From assembly GCA_006384855.1 (NCBI GenBank), contig VCJN01001790.1, forward strand, positions 155,167 through 219,166: a DNA stretch of 64,000 bases. Direction: 5' to 3'. Below, in pieces: positions 45,544 to 56,699 of this stretch. Source of the DNA: Tetraselmis striata (lineage: Eukaryota; Chlorophyta; Chlorodendrophyceae; Chlorodendrales; Chlorodendraceae). The position numbers and the translations under genes were made by a program. Below the pieces are notes generated by a model. It worked only from the letters and a program-made list of their open reading frames with translations, searched no databases and had not been told where the DNA came from. The first letter of the stretch is position 1. Each line of letters opens with the position of its first letter.

Positions 45544-48500
45544 CTAGTCCGAGTCATCGCTGTCGTCGCCGCTGCCGTCCTCGTCTGGCGCCCCGTCGGC
45601 CAGGCCGCTGAGGCTGTCGTCGTCGTCGTCGCTATCGTCTTGGCCGCTGCCGTCTGCGCCCTCGCCAACCCCTTCGCCGTCGCCCCAGTCACGTCCAAAC
45701 TGTGACTCAAACGCAGAGCCCTGCCGGCATCAACACCAAGGGATCGGGGTCGTAAGCGGCAGATGACAGCGCGCAGAAGCCGGGACGAGAGGGGAGAAGG
45801 TAAGGGGAAGAGGGGAGGGGGGCGGAGGGGCGACGCACCGCCTTGTCGACAAAGAAGAGGCTGTCGCCCAGAATGTCCGCATCGGCCGCCGGCTCCGCTT
45901 GCTCCTGCGCACACAGAGACCGTCAGCAGCAGCCCGGCCCATAGTGGGGGAAAGGGGGGAGGCAAGGGCTTCGGAAGTGCAGGAATGAGGGCTGGGGCCG
46001 CGCTCACCTCGTCCACCTGGGGCGCGGCGGGCGCGGCCGCCTGGGGGGCGGCTGTCGTGGGGTCGGTGGGATCCGCCTGCCACAGCTGCAGCAGCGTCTG
46101 CACCTCCTTCTCCGGGGCGCGCACCAGCAGGTGGGCCGTCAAGTCCTGCGAGGGGCGCCGACGGCGAAGAGGGTCAGTCTCCCGTGGCGACACGAGGCGG
46201 CCTCCTGACCGCCCCGCCGCCCGTGCAAAGCCAAGCCGGTACATAGTGGGAAAATAAACTAGCGCGTAGGTGGCAGAATAACCAATGGCCGTGTGTTGCC
46301 ACCCTTCGGGGGTTTATCGGATTTCGATTCTGTTCCTAGGAGAAGAATGTTCTATTCTGGCACTACTCATACGCAAAGTAGACACGTTGTTACCGACAAA
46401 CATACGGGGCAGTGCAGACCAAAGTTGCGGCGCCGCTCCGAGATGACACTGGTTACGGGGCCGCAGATAGGTTAGGTGACCGATGGCCAAAGAAACGCCA
46501 GCTCTGACTGACGTGGGGGGGTGTGTTAGTGGGGGGGGGAGGGGGGGGGATACCTCAGGCTGGCGCTCCAGGGCGCTGGCGGCGGCCGTCACCGCGCGGT
46601 TCTGCGGCTGCCGCACCAGCCAGGCGGCCGTGTCGGGCGGCGGCAGCAGGCGGCCCAGCTGCCGCATGACGTCTGCGCCCGACTTGGCGCCCGCGCGCGC
46701 CGAGGCGCGCCCCATGGCGCGCTTGTGCAGCAGGAGCGCCTTGAGGTAGGTGCCCAGCGTAGGCGCCGCCGAGCCCGGGGCGGCCGCGTGCGTGTGAGCC
46801 GCCGCCACACCGCGGTACAAGGCCTGCCGGGGAGGAGGGGGGGGGGGGGGGGGGGGAGGGCAGCAATAATTGCCGTTTGCAATTGTTTCCGTTCTTTGTG
46901 CGTACAAGATTGTCCCCGATGGCGAGCTGTTGTCCCTAGAGGCCGGCGTTACGGACTTTTCCGTGTCAGACAGCGCCGCTCCATCGAGGTGATACAGCCC
47001 TTCTCATCGGGGGGTAGTGTTCGGGGGGCGATGCTTGCCGGTGCATTTGTTAGGACTGGCATTGCCTGTGGGACTCGCCAAGGGGAAGAGGGCGCGATTC
47101 GAACTACATCTTCCCGAGTGCCTCAGCACATCGGTGCATCGTTGTACGGTTCCCGGTACGGGTTGCAAGGGTTGCTGTGGGGTCTCCTGCTCCCATCGGG
47201 TCTGACCACCCGGCAGACAGAAAGAAGAGAGGAGGGGGGAGGGGGATTGGCCGTTCGGGGTGCTCGTCAGAACCTGTTGGGATAAAACTGTGTAATCAGG
47301 CACGCGGAGGTGCTCATCTGAAAGATGGTGATTGTGTTTTGACGATCATCACCCGAGCACTGCGCCGGCCGGGCGGAGAGGGAAGGAAGGGGAGGATGGA
47401 GACATCAAGGCGGGGCAAGGATAGGAGGGGACAAGGGTTGGCTGCCGCGCCGCTATTGGTGAGCCCCGCGAGGCGCAGTCAGACATGCAGCTGTTGGAAT
47501 CACACGCGCGGCGAGGCGCTCATGAGAAAGAAGACCCAGCATATTAGTGTCATCAGCCTGCGGCCTCGGGTACGGGCGAGTACGGGGGTCGCCAGGGCGT
47601 TGGTGGGTTCTGACCGCTCAGCAGACGAAAGGGGGGTCGGGAGCGAGAGAGCAAGCGGAGGGGGATTGGCCGTTCTGGGTGCTCGTCAGAACCTGTTGGG
47701 ATAAAACTGTGTAATCAGGCACGCAGAGGTGCTCATCTGAAAGATGGTGATTGTGTTTTGAGGATCATCACCCGAGCATTGCGCCGGCCGGGCGGAGGGG
47801 GAAGGAAGGAAGAATAGGAGGAGGAAGGGGGGGGGGTGACAAGCTCAGCATGACAGCGCGCACGGGGAGGTGCGGTTAGACATGGAGGTGTTGGAGGTGC
47901 AGCGAAACGCTCATGGAAAAGACGTGCAGAAGGTGACACCAGCCAGATTATTTAGGATTTGAAACCCTGTAAAGCCTGGCCGGGCCCGACAACGGGCGAA
48001 AGGGCAGTTGCGCTCTACGAGGTGTAACGATGAGGACAGCACACCTGAGAGGAGTCTAAGGAAGGGGGAGAGGGGGGGGGGGGGGGGGGGGGGGGGGGCT
48101 TGCCTGCCAGATGAGCTCCTGGTCGCTGGCGGTCGCCGGGTCCAGAGGCTCCAGGGGCAGCTGCGGCGCCAGCAGCAGGTCCACGAGGCGGTGCCAGGCG
48201 GGCAGCCCCAGCGCCCGCAGGTCGCGCGCGACGTCGGCCGCCAGCGGCGCCGAGCGCCTGCCGCGGGCCGCCTCCCAGGCGCTCACCTGCGCACGCACCA
48301 GCAGCACGTCGCCGCCACCCCCCCCTGTGCCGACCAACGCACCCACCGTCAGTCACGTGTCGGCCGTACGCTTCAAAGCCCCCCCCCCCCCCTCAAAAGA
48401 AAATATGGCAGTAGAAACAAGATGAACATGAAATGCACAACCGCCCGCTGCCGCTGATGGCGAGACACCCTGACCGCCACTCGTAGAAGAGAGGAAACTC

Positions 48501-49623
48501 ACCGCGGGCAGCCCATCTCCCCTAGAATGTACGCACGCTGTGCGCACACTAATAACTCCTTCCACCCTTGCGAATACGGTACTTACGCTTACTTAGAAGT
48601 ACTTACATACAGTGCTTATAAGCAAGTATAAGTATGGAAGGACTTTTATTTAGTTGTATTTAGACGTATGTAAACTATGTAAACTCTCCAACGACCGGTT
48701 CAAAAGAAATCGTCCCACAGTCGCGCCGGCCCGGTGGGGTAGTTCGGTGCAGTCCACGCGGCTCCCATACCTGCGACGCCGTCCGCGTCCGCGTCCGCAT
48801 AACGGCAACGCCGCCGCCGCACAGCTTGCGCGGCCATCAGGCGCGATAGCAGCCCCGACAGCTGCGCCATATCGCCCTGATGAAGTCCGGCGCCGAGAGG
48901 CGGTGACACAGGCGAGGGGGGGGGGGGGGGGGGGGGGGGGGAAGGGGGGGTCAGCACGCGGCCCTAAGACCTTAAACTCAAGACCCCATCCCCCCAAAAC
49001 CACCCGTCCAGATTCCGGTGCCGCGGTGCCGAGCACAGGATGTCATCCCCCCTTGCAAGCTGCGGAGATGGGACTCAAGCAATGCTATCAAGCAATCAAC
49101 GTAAGGGTAATTGATGCTGAGGCTGCAAAGCAGCACCACACCATTTGATACAGTGATCAACGAGTGTCCCCCCCCCCCCCCCCCAAAAAAAAAAAAAAAC
49201 ATACGCCTAATCGCAGCATCTAGTCAAACTATCCGCGCAGTTCGTGTGTCATAGTTTGATCTAGGGACGTCCAGAGGAATTTGCCTTTTCTCTCTTCACT
49301 AGAGAACGGGGGGCGCTACGAGTACACAACCCCCGGGGCGTGGTCCCGGGGTGGGCAGGTGATCCGGCGGGCGGCGCACCTCATCCCCCGCAGCAGCCCG
49401 CAGCGCGTCGCCGGCCAGGGCCGCCACCTCCTCCCAGTGCGAGGCGCCGCCGTCGCCGCCGTCCAGCGGCGTGAGGCTGCTCCAGAGCGCGACCGCGCTG
49501 CCGAGCAGCTCCAGCGGGCTGGCGCCAGGGAGGCACGAGCACAGGAGCGGCAGCGGTGCTGGGGCGTGCGCCTACGGGGGAACATCGCGGGTTAGCAGGG
49601 CCTCCCTCATTAGGTTCGCGAGC

Positions 49624-49689
<66 letters not shown>

Positions 49690-50034
49690 TACATACATAA
49701 ACACATACATACATACATACATTCGCACTGTGTGCGTGTGTGTGTGCGTGTGTGTGTGCGTGTGTGTGTGTGTGTGCGTGCGTGCACCGGTACAAACATG
49801 ACGCAGATCCATGTCAGTGCATATGGGTGCTGACGAGGTGATGATGGTACTGCGGGTGACGGCCTGCCCTTCACAAGAATTAGCGGAACCGCAGCGGATG
49901 TTGCATGCACTGCCACTTTGAGTCTCAAGCTTTGGGTTCTTATAGGCAACTCCGCGCCTCCATATATTTATACAATACACAGTATACAACATTATATATT
50001 ATTAGTAATACAACATTATCTATATATATATAAT

Positions 50035-50072
<38 letters not shown>

Positions 50073-50243
50073 GATTGGTGAAAGATGTCAGCTCAATTTG
50101 AAGCTGTCAAAGCTGAAAGTAAATGCCATCAATTACCAGGTGTAACATTGTACTCCCTTCGATGTCATTAGTCATCTGTACATATTCAGTACCGTTATTA
50201 TCTATTAATAACAAGACGCACCTGGTATATATATATACATAGA

Positions 50244-50301
<58 letters not shown>

Positions 50302-51719
50302 GCGACAGACAGACAGCCAGACAGAGAGAGGGATGGAGAGGGCGGGGCAAGACTTGCCATGGAGCTGCTGGGGGGGTTCAGGGGCATCATTGCATTCCCC
50401 CAAGTGGGTAGGCAGGTAAGCCCGCTGGATGCACAACGACTACATGACGTACATGCATCACACGTACACACAGGCCCATAAACGTATCAGATGTTCCATG
50501 GGACAGGGCGAGGTGGTGGTGTGTGTGTGGGGGGGGGGGGGGGGCTCACCAGCAATAGCTGCTGCCTTTCGGGCAGCGACAGCTTCTCCAGCTTGGCCAG
50601 CCACTCCTCGCGGCGCGGCTGCAGCAGCAGCTCAAACCGGGAGCTGAATGGCGCCGCCGGCTTGGCCTCGGCCTCCGCTTTCGCCTCCTTTGGCGGCGCG
50701 TCAGTGGCGCCGAGGTGGCGGCAAAGCGCCGCGGCATGGCTGTCGATGTCGCGCTGCAGAGGGTCAAACCCGGAGGGAGGGGGGAGGGATCAGGGCTGTC
50801 GTGGCTCATGGAGACTGAACAGAGGGGGCGAGCGTTGCGCCCGCGCAGCGGCGGGCGCGCTCTGAACCGTACTATGACTCCACGGGATGCTCTACCCCGG
50901 TGCCGCGGAGGGAGGGTCAGGGAATACCCCTTCACCATAACAGGAGCACAGGCTGAGGGATGGCGCGTGCGCCGCCCCCCGTCTCCCACCCTGCAGAGCG
51001 GCGCGCGGGGGTGCCCGGCCCATACCCTAAATATTCCTGCGTGGGGGCCAAGGCTGTGCGTTTTATGGCAACGGCACATGCCGACTGTTGGGGGTCCGCA
51101 GGCAGGGACTAGATCTCGCAGCTAAGGGGCTGATCAGCCCCTCCTTTACCTCCCCCCCCCGGAGGCGGCCAATGTGGTGTGATCCTCCCCAACTTTCCGA
51201 GCATCGGGGCGCGCTGGGAAATCAGGCATGGCGCTCGAGGCAGCAGGTGCCCGGCTACCTGCAGCGCCTGCTTGAGCGGCTTGCCCTCAGGCAAGCCCGC
51301 CACCGCAGCCTTCAGCGCCTCCCGCACAGCGCCAGCCTGTTCACGCACGCGGCGTGGCACACCAGACCGTCAGGACGGGTCAGGACGCGTCTCCAGGTTT
51401 GAGGGGCGGAGACGGGGATGGGGGTTACACATGGCGGGATTAAACACACCACGACAAAGTGTCCTGGATATCATGGGAGTACGTATTACTAGCGCGGTAC
51501 TGAGCCCCGCACCTCGACCCCGCCTGCCGGGCTCTGCTGCTGCAGCACCGCGGCGAGCTTGGCCACAAAGCGAGCCTCCCTGGACTCCTGCGAGGGAGGC
51601 CGGGCATCGCCGCCCTTCCGGCGCTTGCCGGCGCCTCGAGGCGGCGGCGCGTCGGCTACCGGCGAGGCCGCGGCCGGCTCGGCGGCGCGCCGCTTTGGCG
51701 CCGCCTTTCGGCCCGCCAT
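45544..51719 (-). CDS. 552-residue protein with basic N-terminus and acidic C-terminus, unrecognised
   Basis: Ten exons fit in phase: 51719-51513, 51336-51259, 50753-50550, 49571-49380, 48876-48771, 48324-48104, 46823-46554, 46145-46008, 45904-45839 and 45720-45544. The start MAGRKAAPKRRAAE and a later GAGKRRKGG are basic, nuclear-localisation-like. The middle is Ala/Leu-rich and probably all helical (SSRFELLLQPRREEWLAKLE, LPAWHRLVDLLLAPQL, LGTYLKALLLHKRAM, DLTAHLLVRAPEKEVQTLL), like HEAT- or ARM-type helices without a clear repeat. The end, QDDSDDDDDSLSGL to DDSDDSD, is strongly acidic, as in many nucleolar or chromatin-associated proteins. I do not recognise the family; a nucleolar role is only inference. 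The intron after exon 6 has a GC donor (48103-48102). Donors of exons 3, 6 and 7 are followed immediately by C runs on the sense strand. The intron 46824-48103 holds inverted copies of the repeat found in the aminotransferase intron. Confidence 0.7.
47220..47815. repeat. inverted copies of the dispersed repeat at 4.7-5.5 kb
   Basis: Two tandem copies about 0.42 kb apart (landmark GCTCATCTGAAAGATGGTG at 47312 and 47731) are the reverse complement of the repeats at 4738-5490, including the GGGATAAAACTGTGTAATC segment. They lie in an intron of the minus-strand gene, so they have the same orientation relative to transcription as the copies in the aminotransferase intron. Confidence 0.88.
49627..49782. 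repeat. AC / ACAT / GTGTGC compound microsatellite
   Basis: About 29 AC units, then ACAT units, then a GTGT/GTGC stretch, within the intron between exons 50753-50550 and 49571-49380. The AC and GT halves are complementary and could pair as a long hairpin in the transcript. Confidence 0.95.
50036..50305. repeat. GA dinucleotide microsatellites
   Basis: GA/AG tracts at 50036-50069 and 50239-50305 in the same intron as the AC microsatellite. They are CT-rich on the sense strand of the gene. Confidence 0.93.
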
Positions 51720-52502
51720 CTGTCGGCCGGAGCGACGCGGTTGCTATTACGAGGGCCGCCCGTGCGTTTGAAACCGCCGGCGTTTAAGGTGCGACTTGGA
51801 TGCGACTAGGATACGATCGTGTTGCACAAGGGGATAGCGGGAGGGGTTGCGCCACGTCGCGGGGCTCAGAGGAGTTTCTGACGGCGCGCCAGGCTTAGAC
51901 GAGGCCCGGCGGGTTTTTTTGCTTGCCCCGATGGGCAGGCCTGGCGGCGCGCCGAGGTTATTCCGCGGGCGGTGTCGCTAATCAGGCGGCGCGCCGGGCT
52001 GTCGTCATCGATCACTCGTCGCCGATATGACGCCTGCTGGTAGCAGGTGTTACCGCCCCTGGCAAGCAGTAAGGATCAGTGCCTGTACTGATGCTGATCC
52101 AAGCTACCGTAGTTTATTATGGGGTTTCCTCCCATCCCATTATAACCGCATGTTATAATATACGGGTTCACCCGTCGCCGCGCCCGTTAGTCGTGTGCAG
52201 CACGAGTACATTATACATAAAAGCAGCCGTAAGAGCTGAGTCTGCCATCTTGTGTAGCTGTGTTACACACAGCGATTAGTCCCGAAACCTGTTGCGGGCA
52301 AGGTCACAGGTTGTTTCAAGACCACACCCCGCTCACCATCCATGTGTGTAATTCTCATCCGTACGTCCGTGTGTCATCATGGCAGATGGAGAAGAACCCG
52401 TCGACGAGCCGACGCTCGAATCGCTATACAAGGAGACGTGAAGGCTAAGTCTACACTGTTGCGCGAGCTCACATACATCGGCGCTGGCCGAATTGACGGC
52501 TC
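51720..52502. other. promoter-side intergenic region
   Basis: 5' flank of the minus-strand gene starting at 51719. GGCGCGCC-type palindromes recur at about 51886, 51943 and 51984. A short + frame from ATG 52378 (MADGEEPVDEPTLESLYKET, stop at 52439-52441) could be the start of the mobile-element gene that follows, but the link is not established. Confidence 0.4.
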
Positions 52503-53205
52503 GTGATCGTGTTGTTGATGGAGACGGAGCACATGTCGTCTCTGGTTATTCCGGACAACGTGTCGCGAGACAGCCAACAAAACAGCGGGGGAGCAGCCGC
52601 ATGGCGCCTCGACTTGCTAGAGCTTGCCCAGAGCGGCCGTGTCGGAGCAAAATCCGCGAGTGACGAGGACAACTACCTCGCGGTGCCAGAGGTACTGCAA
52701 CGTGCAGAGTATGGGTACCGACCGGTTAGCCGGGTGCCAGGGCTTTTCGCTTTGCGTACCGACTCGATGAACGACTACCTCAAGCAAGATGACCGGTGTT
52801 TGCCGGCCCAAGAGGAATACCTTTGGATGACGTGTTTTGGGGGCCACATGGTTGCTCTTCTCATGGCCCTCGACGAGATGCTACCTTACGTCCCTACTGC
52901 TAATCGAGACTTCATCCCCTACCTCACGCGCGCCCGGAATCACGCCGAAGCCGCCCATCGACATGGCGTTTCTCTTTCGTCTAGACTTCTTGCGGAGGCA
53001 CAACGAGATCAAGCGTGTGCACGGTGGCAGAGGTGTGATGGACATACTGCGGGCCCAGCATTGTCAGCCCGCCGCTGAGCATTTGGGCTCTGCGATTTTC
53101 GGGGACTTGATGGACTACGAGCGTCGTGTGGAATTAAAATTGAAAGTGATTTACAACATCATGATGACTTGTTGCTCTCCACTGCCCAAGCCGAGTTGCT
53201 ATTAG
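52503..53205 (+). pseudogene. repeat-encoded ORF with a frame shift, unrecognised
   Basis: The frame 52503-53078 encodes a plausible globular protein (AAWRLDLLELAQSG, QEEYLWMTCFGGHMVALLMA, LDEMLPYV, NRDFIPYLTRARNHAEAAHR). Protein-like sequence continues from about 52965 in the next frame (DMAFLFRLDFLRRHNEIKRV, DLMDYERRVELKLKVIY), suggesting one frame shift near 52965. Its 3' end lies inside a repeat found again at 55.9 and 57.9 kb, so the ORF probably belongs to a mobile element. It could be a gag-like or accessory protein; no catalytic motif was seen. Confidence 0.4.
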
Positions 53206-53300
53206 GATCTGCTTTATCCAACCGTTGCGGGAACCTGAGGGATTACGGGTGCAGCTTCCGGCCTTCCTCCTTTTTGCCCGCGCCCCGCCAGGCGGGGCTT
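53135..53300 (+). repeat. copy 1 of a three-copy repeat family
   Basis: Contains TTGTTGCTCTCCACTGCCCA, a CCGAGTTGC block and GCAGCTTCCGGCCTTCCTCC. Related sequence occurs at 57880-58060 in the same orientation and at 55865-56010 in the opposite orientation. Confidence 0.75.
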
Positions 53301-55189
53301 GATATTCAATGCCGCTTGATATTGGTCCGACCCCCTTGCCGTATCGAGGGTGTCGTGTACGGTGATACGCGGAAGCGTGTATTATGTCAACGGTGGGTGT
53401 GCGGGCGGGGTTTGTGGGACCGAGGTCTTGGGGTTGGACATGGCAGGTTTGAGGGACTGTCGGGATATGCGGTGGAGAGTATGTAGCCATCCGATTGAGT
53501 CAGTGTCTTCGGAGTTTCCTACATATATAGGTGGATTGCACCGGCGCTGGGAGGCGGCGGAGGGGGGTTTGTCCGGGGGGTAGGTGCCTCTTGGGGCGGA
53601 GGACCGTGAGGCTATGGATGGCTTCTAGTGTGAGTTTGTGCATGGTGCCGCTGCGGCTGGGGGTAATGGGGATGATTTCAATCGGACACTGCCAGCCTTG
53701 TTGACGTAGGGCGATCCCCATGTTTCGGCATTTTTCGCGGATGAGAGCGTGTACGGTGGCATGATTGAGATCAGTGCAGTATTTTAATTCGATTATCTGT
53801 AGTTGCTAGACTGCTCTAGGATCGCCACTGGGAGATATGGTTTCGATGGCGGGGTCCCAGTCGAATCCGATGATGCGTACTGCGTCCGGCTTGCAGTGTT
53901 TAGGGCGGAGGTGAGGTTGCATGGTTGTGGGGAGCAGGGTGGGTGCTTGGGCGGCGCTGGGACCTTTCGGTTGCCCCTTCTTTGGTGCCCGCTAGGCGAT
54001 CGGGGATGTTGATGCACGGGAATGTGTGTGTGATTCTGTCGGTTAGTTTGGAGATCAAGGTGCCTATGTTGGGGGAGGAGTAGAAGTCGGCCACATGTTT
54101 GTTGCCCGCGTCCCTGGATAGTACGTGCCAGCGACCACCGCTATTGTCGTCCGATGAGTCGCTTGGATTGGTGAGCGGGGTCACATTGGGGCTAAGTCGT
54201 TACAACCCTACCTGTCAGCAATCAACACGTTCTTCGGACTGCACAATATCGACCCATGACCCCATATCGACCCCTAAGGACAGCCGGCACCTCACCGCTA
54301 CTGCACGTCGTGGCATGTTGCTAGCCACTTCTATGCAACCAACCCCTCTACAAGCGAGCTTCACGCCCCCTTCCACAATCCCCGGCTCTCGCCGGGACCG
54401 GCACATGGCGGGTTGGTAGGGACGTTGGGCACAACAAGTTACTATGGGCACTCCACTACGGCGGGTGGTCTGATGACGACGCATGAAGTCCGTCTAGACA
54501 CCGGTCTTGACGTAAAACTGAAATCACCGATGGTGGGTAACCGGTTCTTAACACTCAAGCCTCCAGCATACGTCGAACTCGCTGCGCAAATCGCCTCAAG
54601 GTTGGCGCACCTACCTTCAGTACAATCGCACAGCACCGCCCGGAAGCTGGCTGCCATGACGCCGGCGACCGCCATGCACGGGCTCGCCGGCTACCACGAC
54701 GTCAACTACCGCCACGTATTGCAATTCCCGCCCAAATAGTTTCTCGGCTAGGCCGATAGGAAACGTACTTCAGGCAACGCTCGTCGACCAGCCTGAAATT
54801 TTTACATATACTCTCGGACCTAGGGAGCTTCAGCACCACGGACGGCGACAAGGGCAGCATCATGGGCGTCGGCTACCAAGCCACGCGAGATACCGCGCCG
54901 GCCATGTATATCGTTGTGCTCGCTCGGCTCGACCACAGGAAATTCGTACGGGAAGCTCGGCACACTAGTAAGCGCCGAGGAGAAGCGTCATTCACGACTG
55001 AAGTCCGCTCGACAAACCCACGCCAAGGTCAGGGCATGGCGAACTGCCTCTCTAGGCTAGCTACTCGCGCCAGCAACCTTTCTATTGACTAATTTCGGAA
55101 CACCTGCCCGGATGAGGCATGCGAGACCTCATCATTTCCGGAGACGAAGCGTGACTCGACGACGCAAGCCTGCTTCGCTCGACACGCCC
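53206..55189. other. probable mobile-element-derived sequence
   Basis: No supported gene. A + frame at 54413-54739 (HEVRLDTGLDVKLKSPMVGN, NYRHVLQFPPK) has protein-like composition but no recognised domain. Sequence at 54300-54440 is similar to 56340-56470 in the same orientation, sharing CCACTTCT, a CCTTTCCACAGTCCCCGG-like block and CCGCACATG. Confidence 0.4.
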
Positions 55190-56010
55190 GCCGCGGCCAC
55201 GCAGCGGCCCACCAGGAGCGGAGGATCCTGGGTGCGGCATGCCCGGCGGCACCACCCCCACCTCCACGTGGTGGGCGCTGGTAAACCCTAAGACCCGTAC
55301 CCGGCTGCGTCCGGCAGGGGCTGAGCGAGGTGGCCGGTTGTGGCGGGTCCTTGGAGCCTGCGACGACCGGGGAGCCCTAAACGGTGGGCTTTTTATTATT
55401 AAAGTCCCGGTAGCGCTTGCTGGCGCCGCTGGGCAACATGGAGGGGGGGGGGGGGGGGGGGGGGGGGGGCTGCCCGCCTTCCCCCCTCCAGACCCCCTTG
55501 GGGATCCTACCGCAAGAGCTCAGGCGGGCGTGATGGAGCAACATCGGCGGACCGCGGCCGAGGCCGGCGGCGGACCGCCACAGCCGGCGTGGTGGGGCGA
55601 TCAGCGCCGCGACATGCGGGATATTTTCAGCGATGGCGCCAGGTGAAGCCAAGACTCTCGACGACCGAAGATTGCGCGGTGCCGGTGCATTACCAATTTA
55701 CAGAAATTAAACCTTTTCGGGGGTGGGCAGGCGAATACTGCATTCGTAATCCCCGTATTAGCGTACTGCCAATTAGTGGTAGTCGGTCGTACTGGCGACT
55801 ACCCGTAGGTATCCGAAGATAACACAGCTATTGATCACGTGATGGAAGGAGGCGGGGCTTGGAAACGGAAGAGGATGGCCGGAAGCCTGAGCTGCAATTA
55901 CGCTATATGTGTTCCCTACTATTGTTAGAGATGGCGGGCCTTAAGTGCAACTCGGTCTGGGCGGTGGAGAGCAACAGACTAGCACGTTAGTTGTAATCAA
56001 TTCCAATTCC
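55190..56010. repeat. left arm of a large imperfect inverted repeat
   Basis: Matches the reverse complement of 57890-59370 through several recognisable blocks: GCGCTTGCTGGCGCCGC, a G tract (55441-55470), GATATTTTCAGCGATG, GGTGCATTACC and GTAGGGAACACATA. The pairing is interrupted in the right arm by about 0.65 kb of extra sequence next to the matching C tract. Confidence 0.82.
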
Positions 56011-56339
56011 AATTTCGCTCGACACCGGCTATTGGTAAACCCGCGCAATTCGATTTCTTAGCGGGCTAGCAACGATCTACGCCGGGTCAAGGCATGGCAT
56101 GCCGCATATTTGGGCTATAAAGCGACTCTCGCCAACAGCCATACCCCTTGCTTGGAGCATTCCCTTGCGACATTGAGCGGGGTGTTGACATCAGTTTTAT
56201 TTGGGGGACAAAAGCAAATGCATAACAAAACTAGGGTATGCCTTAATGCGTTAGCACGTGTCCTCGTGTATGGTCCGCACTAGCACAACGCGTGTGCATG
56301 TCAGGCACCGCATCGCAAACCCAGATGCGTGCGGCGCCC

Positions 56340-56470
56340 AAGCGGGCATGATTGGTCACTTCTCTGTGACCAACCACTCTCATCCGTGCTTCATGCTCCT
56401 TTCCACAGTCCCCGGGTCGCGCTGGGACCCGCACATGTCGGTTGCTAATAAGCGATGCTGCGCACAACAA
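56340..56470. repeat. direct repeat partner of 54300-54440
   Basis: Similar in order and orientation to 54300-54440, about 2.0 kb away, with many substitutions. It lies in the spacer between the inverted-repeat arms. Confidence 0.6.
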
Positions 56471-56657
56471 CCCGAGCTATCATGGCGCCATACTCGTAGA
56501 ATATTTTTTCTTGGGGTCATGAGCTTGGCGACGGCTCGAGAGCGTGCATAATGCCTCATAAAGCCGCGTATATTCGTCCGTCATCCCACTGCCGAAGCTG
56601 CACGGCGTGGCCGTGCATCGCCCTCGCACACACGTGTTCCCGTGTCCCGGACTCTTA

Positions 56658-56699
56658 ATAACCGGGCGCACATCGTCGATCAGATGTGCGCCCGGTTAT
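56658..56699. other. perfect 17-bp-stem hairpin
   Basis: ATAACCGGGCGCACATC (56658-56674), an 8-base spacer, then its exact reverse complement (56683-56699). It is GC-rich and would form a stable hairpin on either strand. No T tract or gene end is adjacent. Confidence 0.85.
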
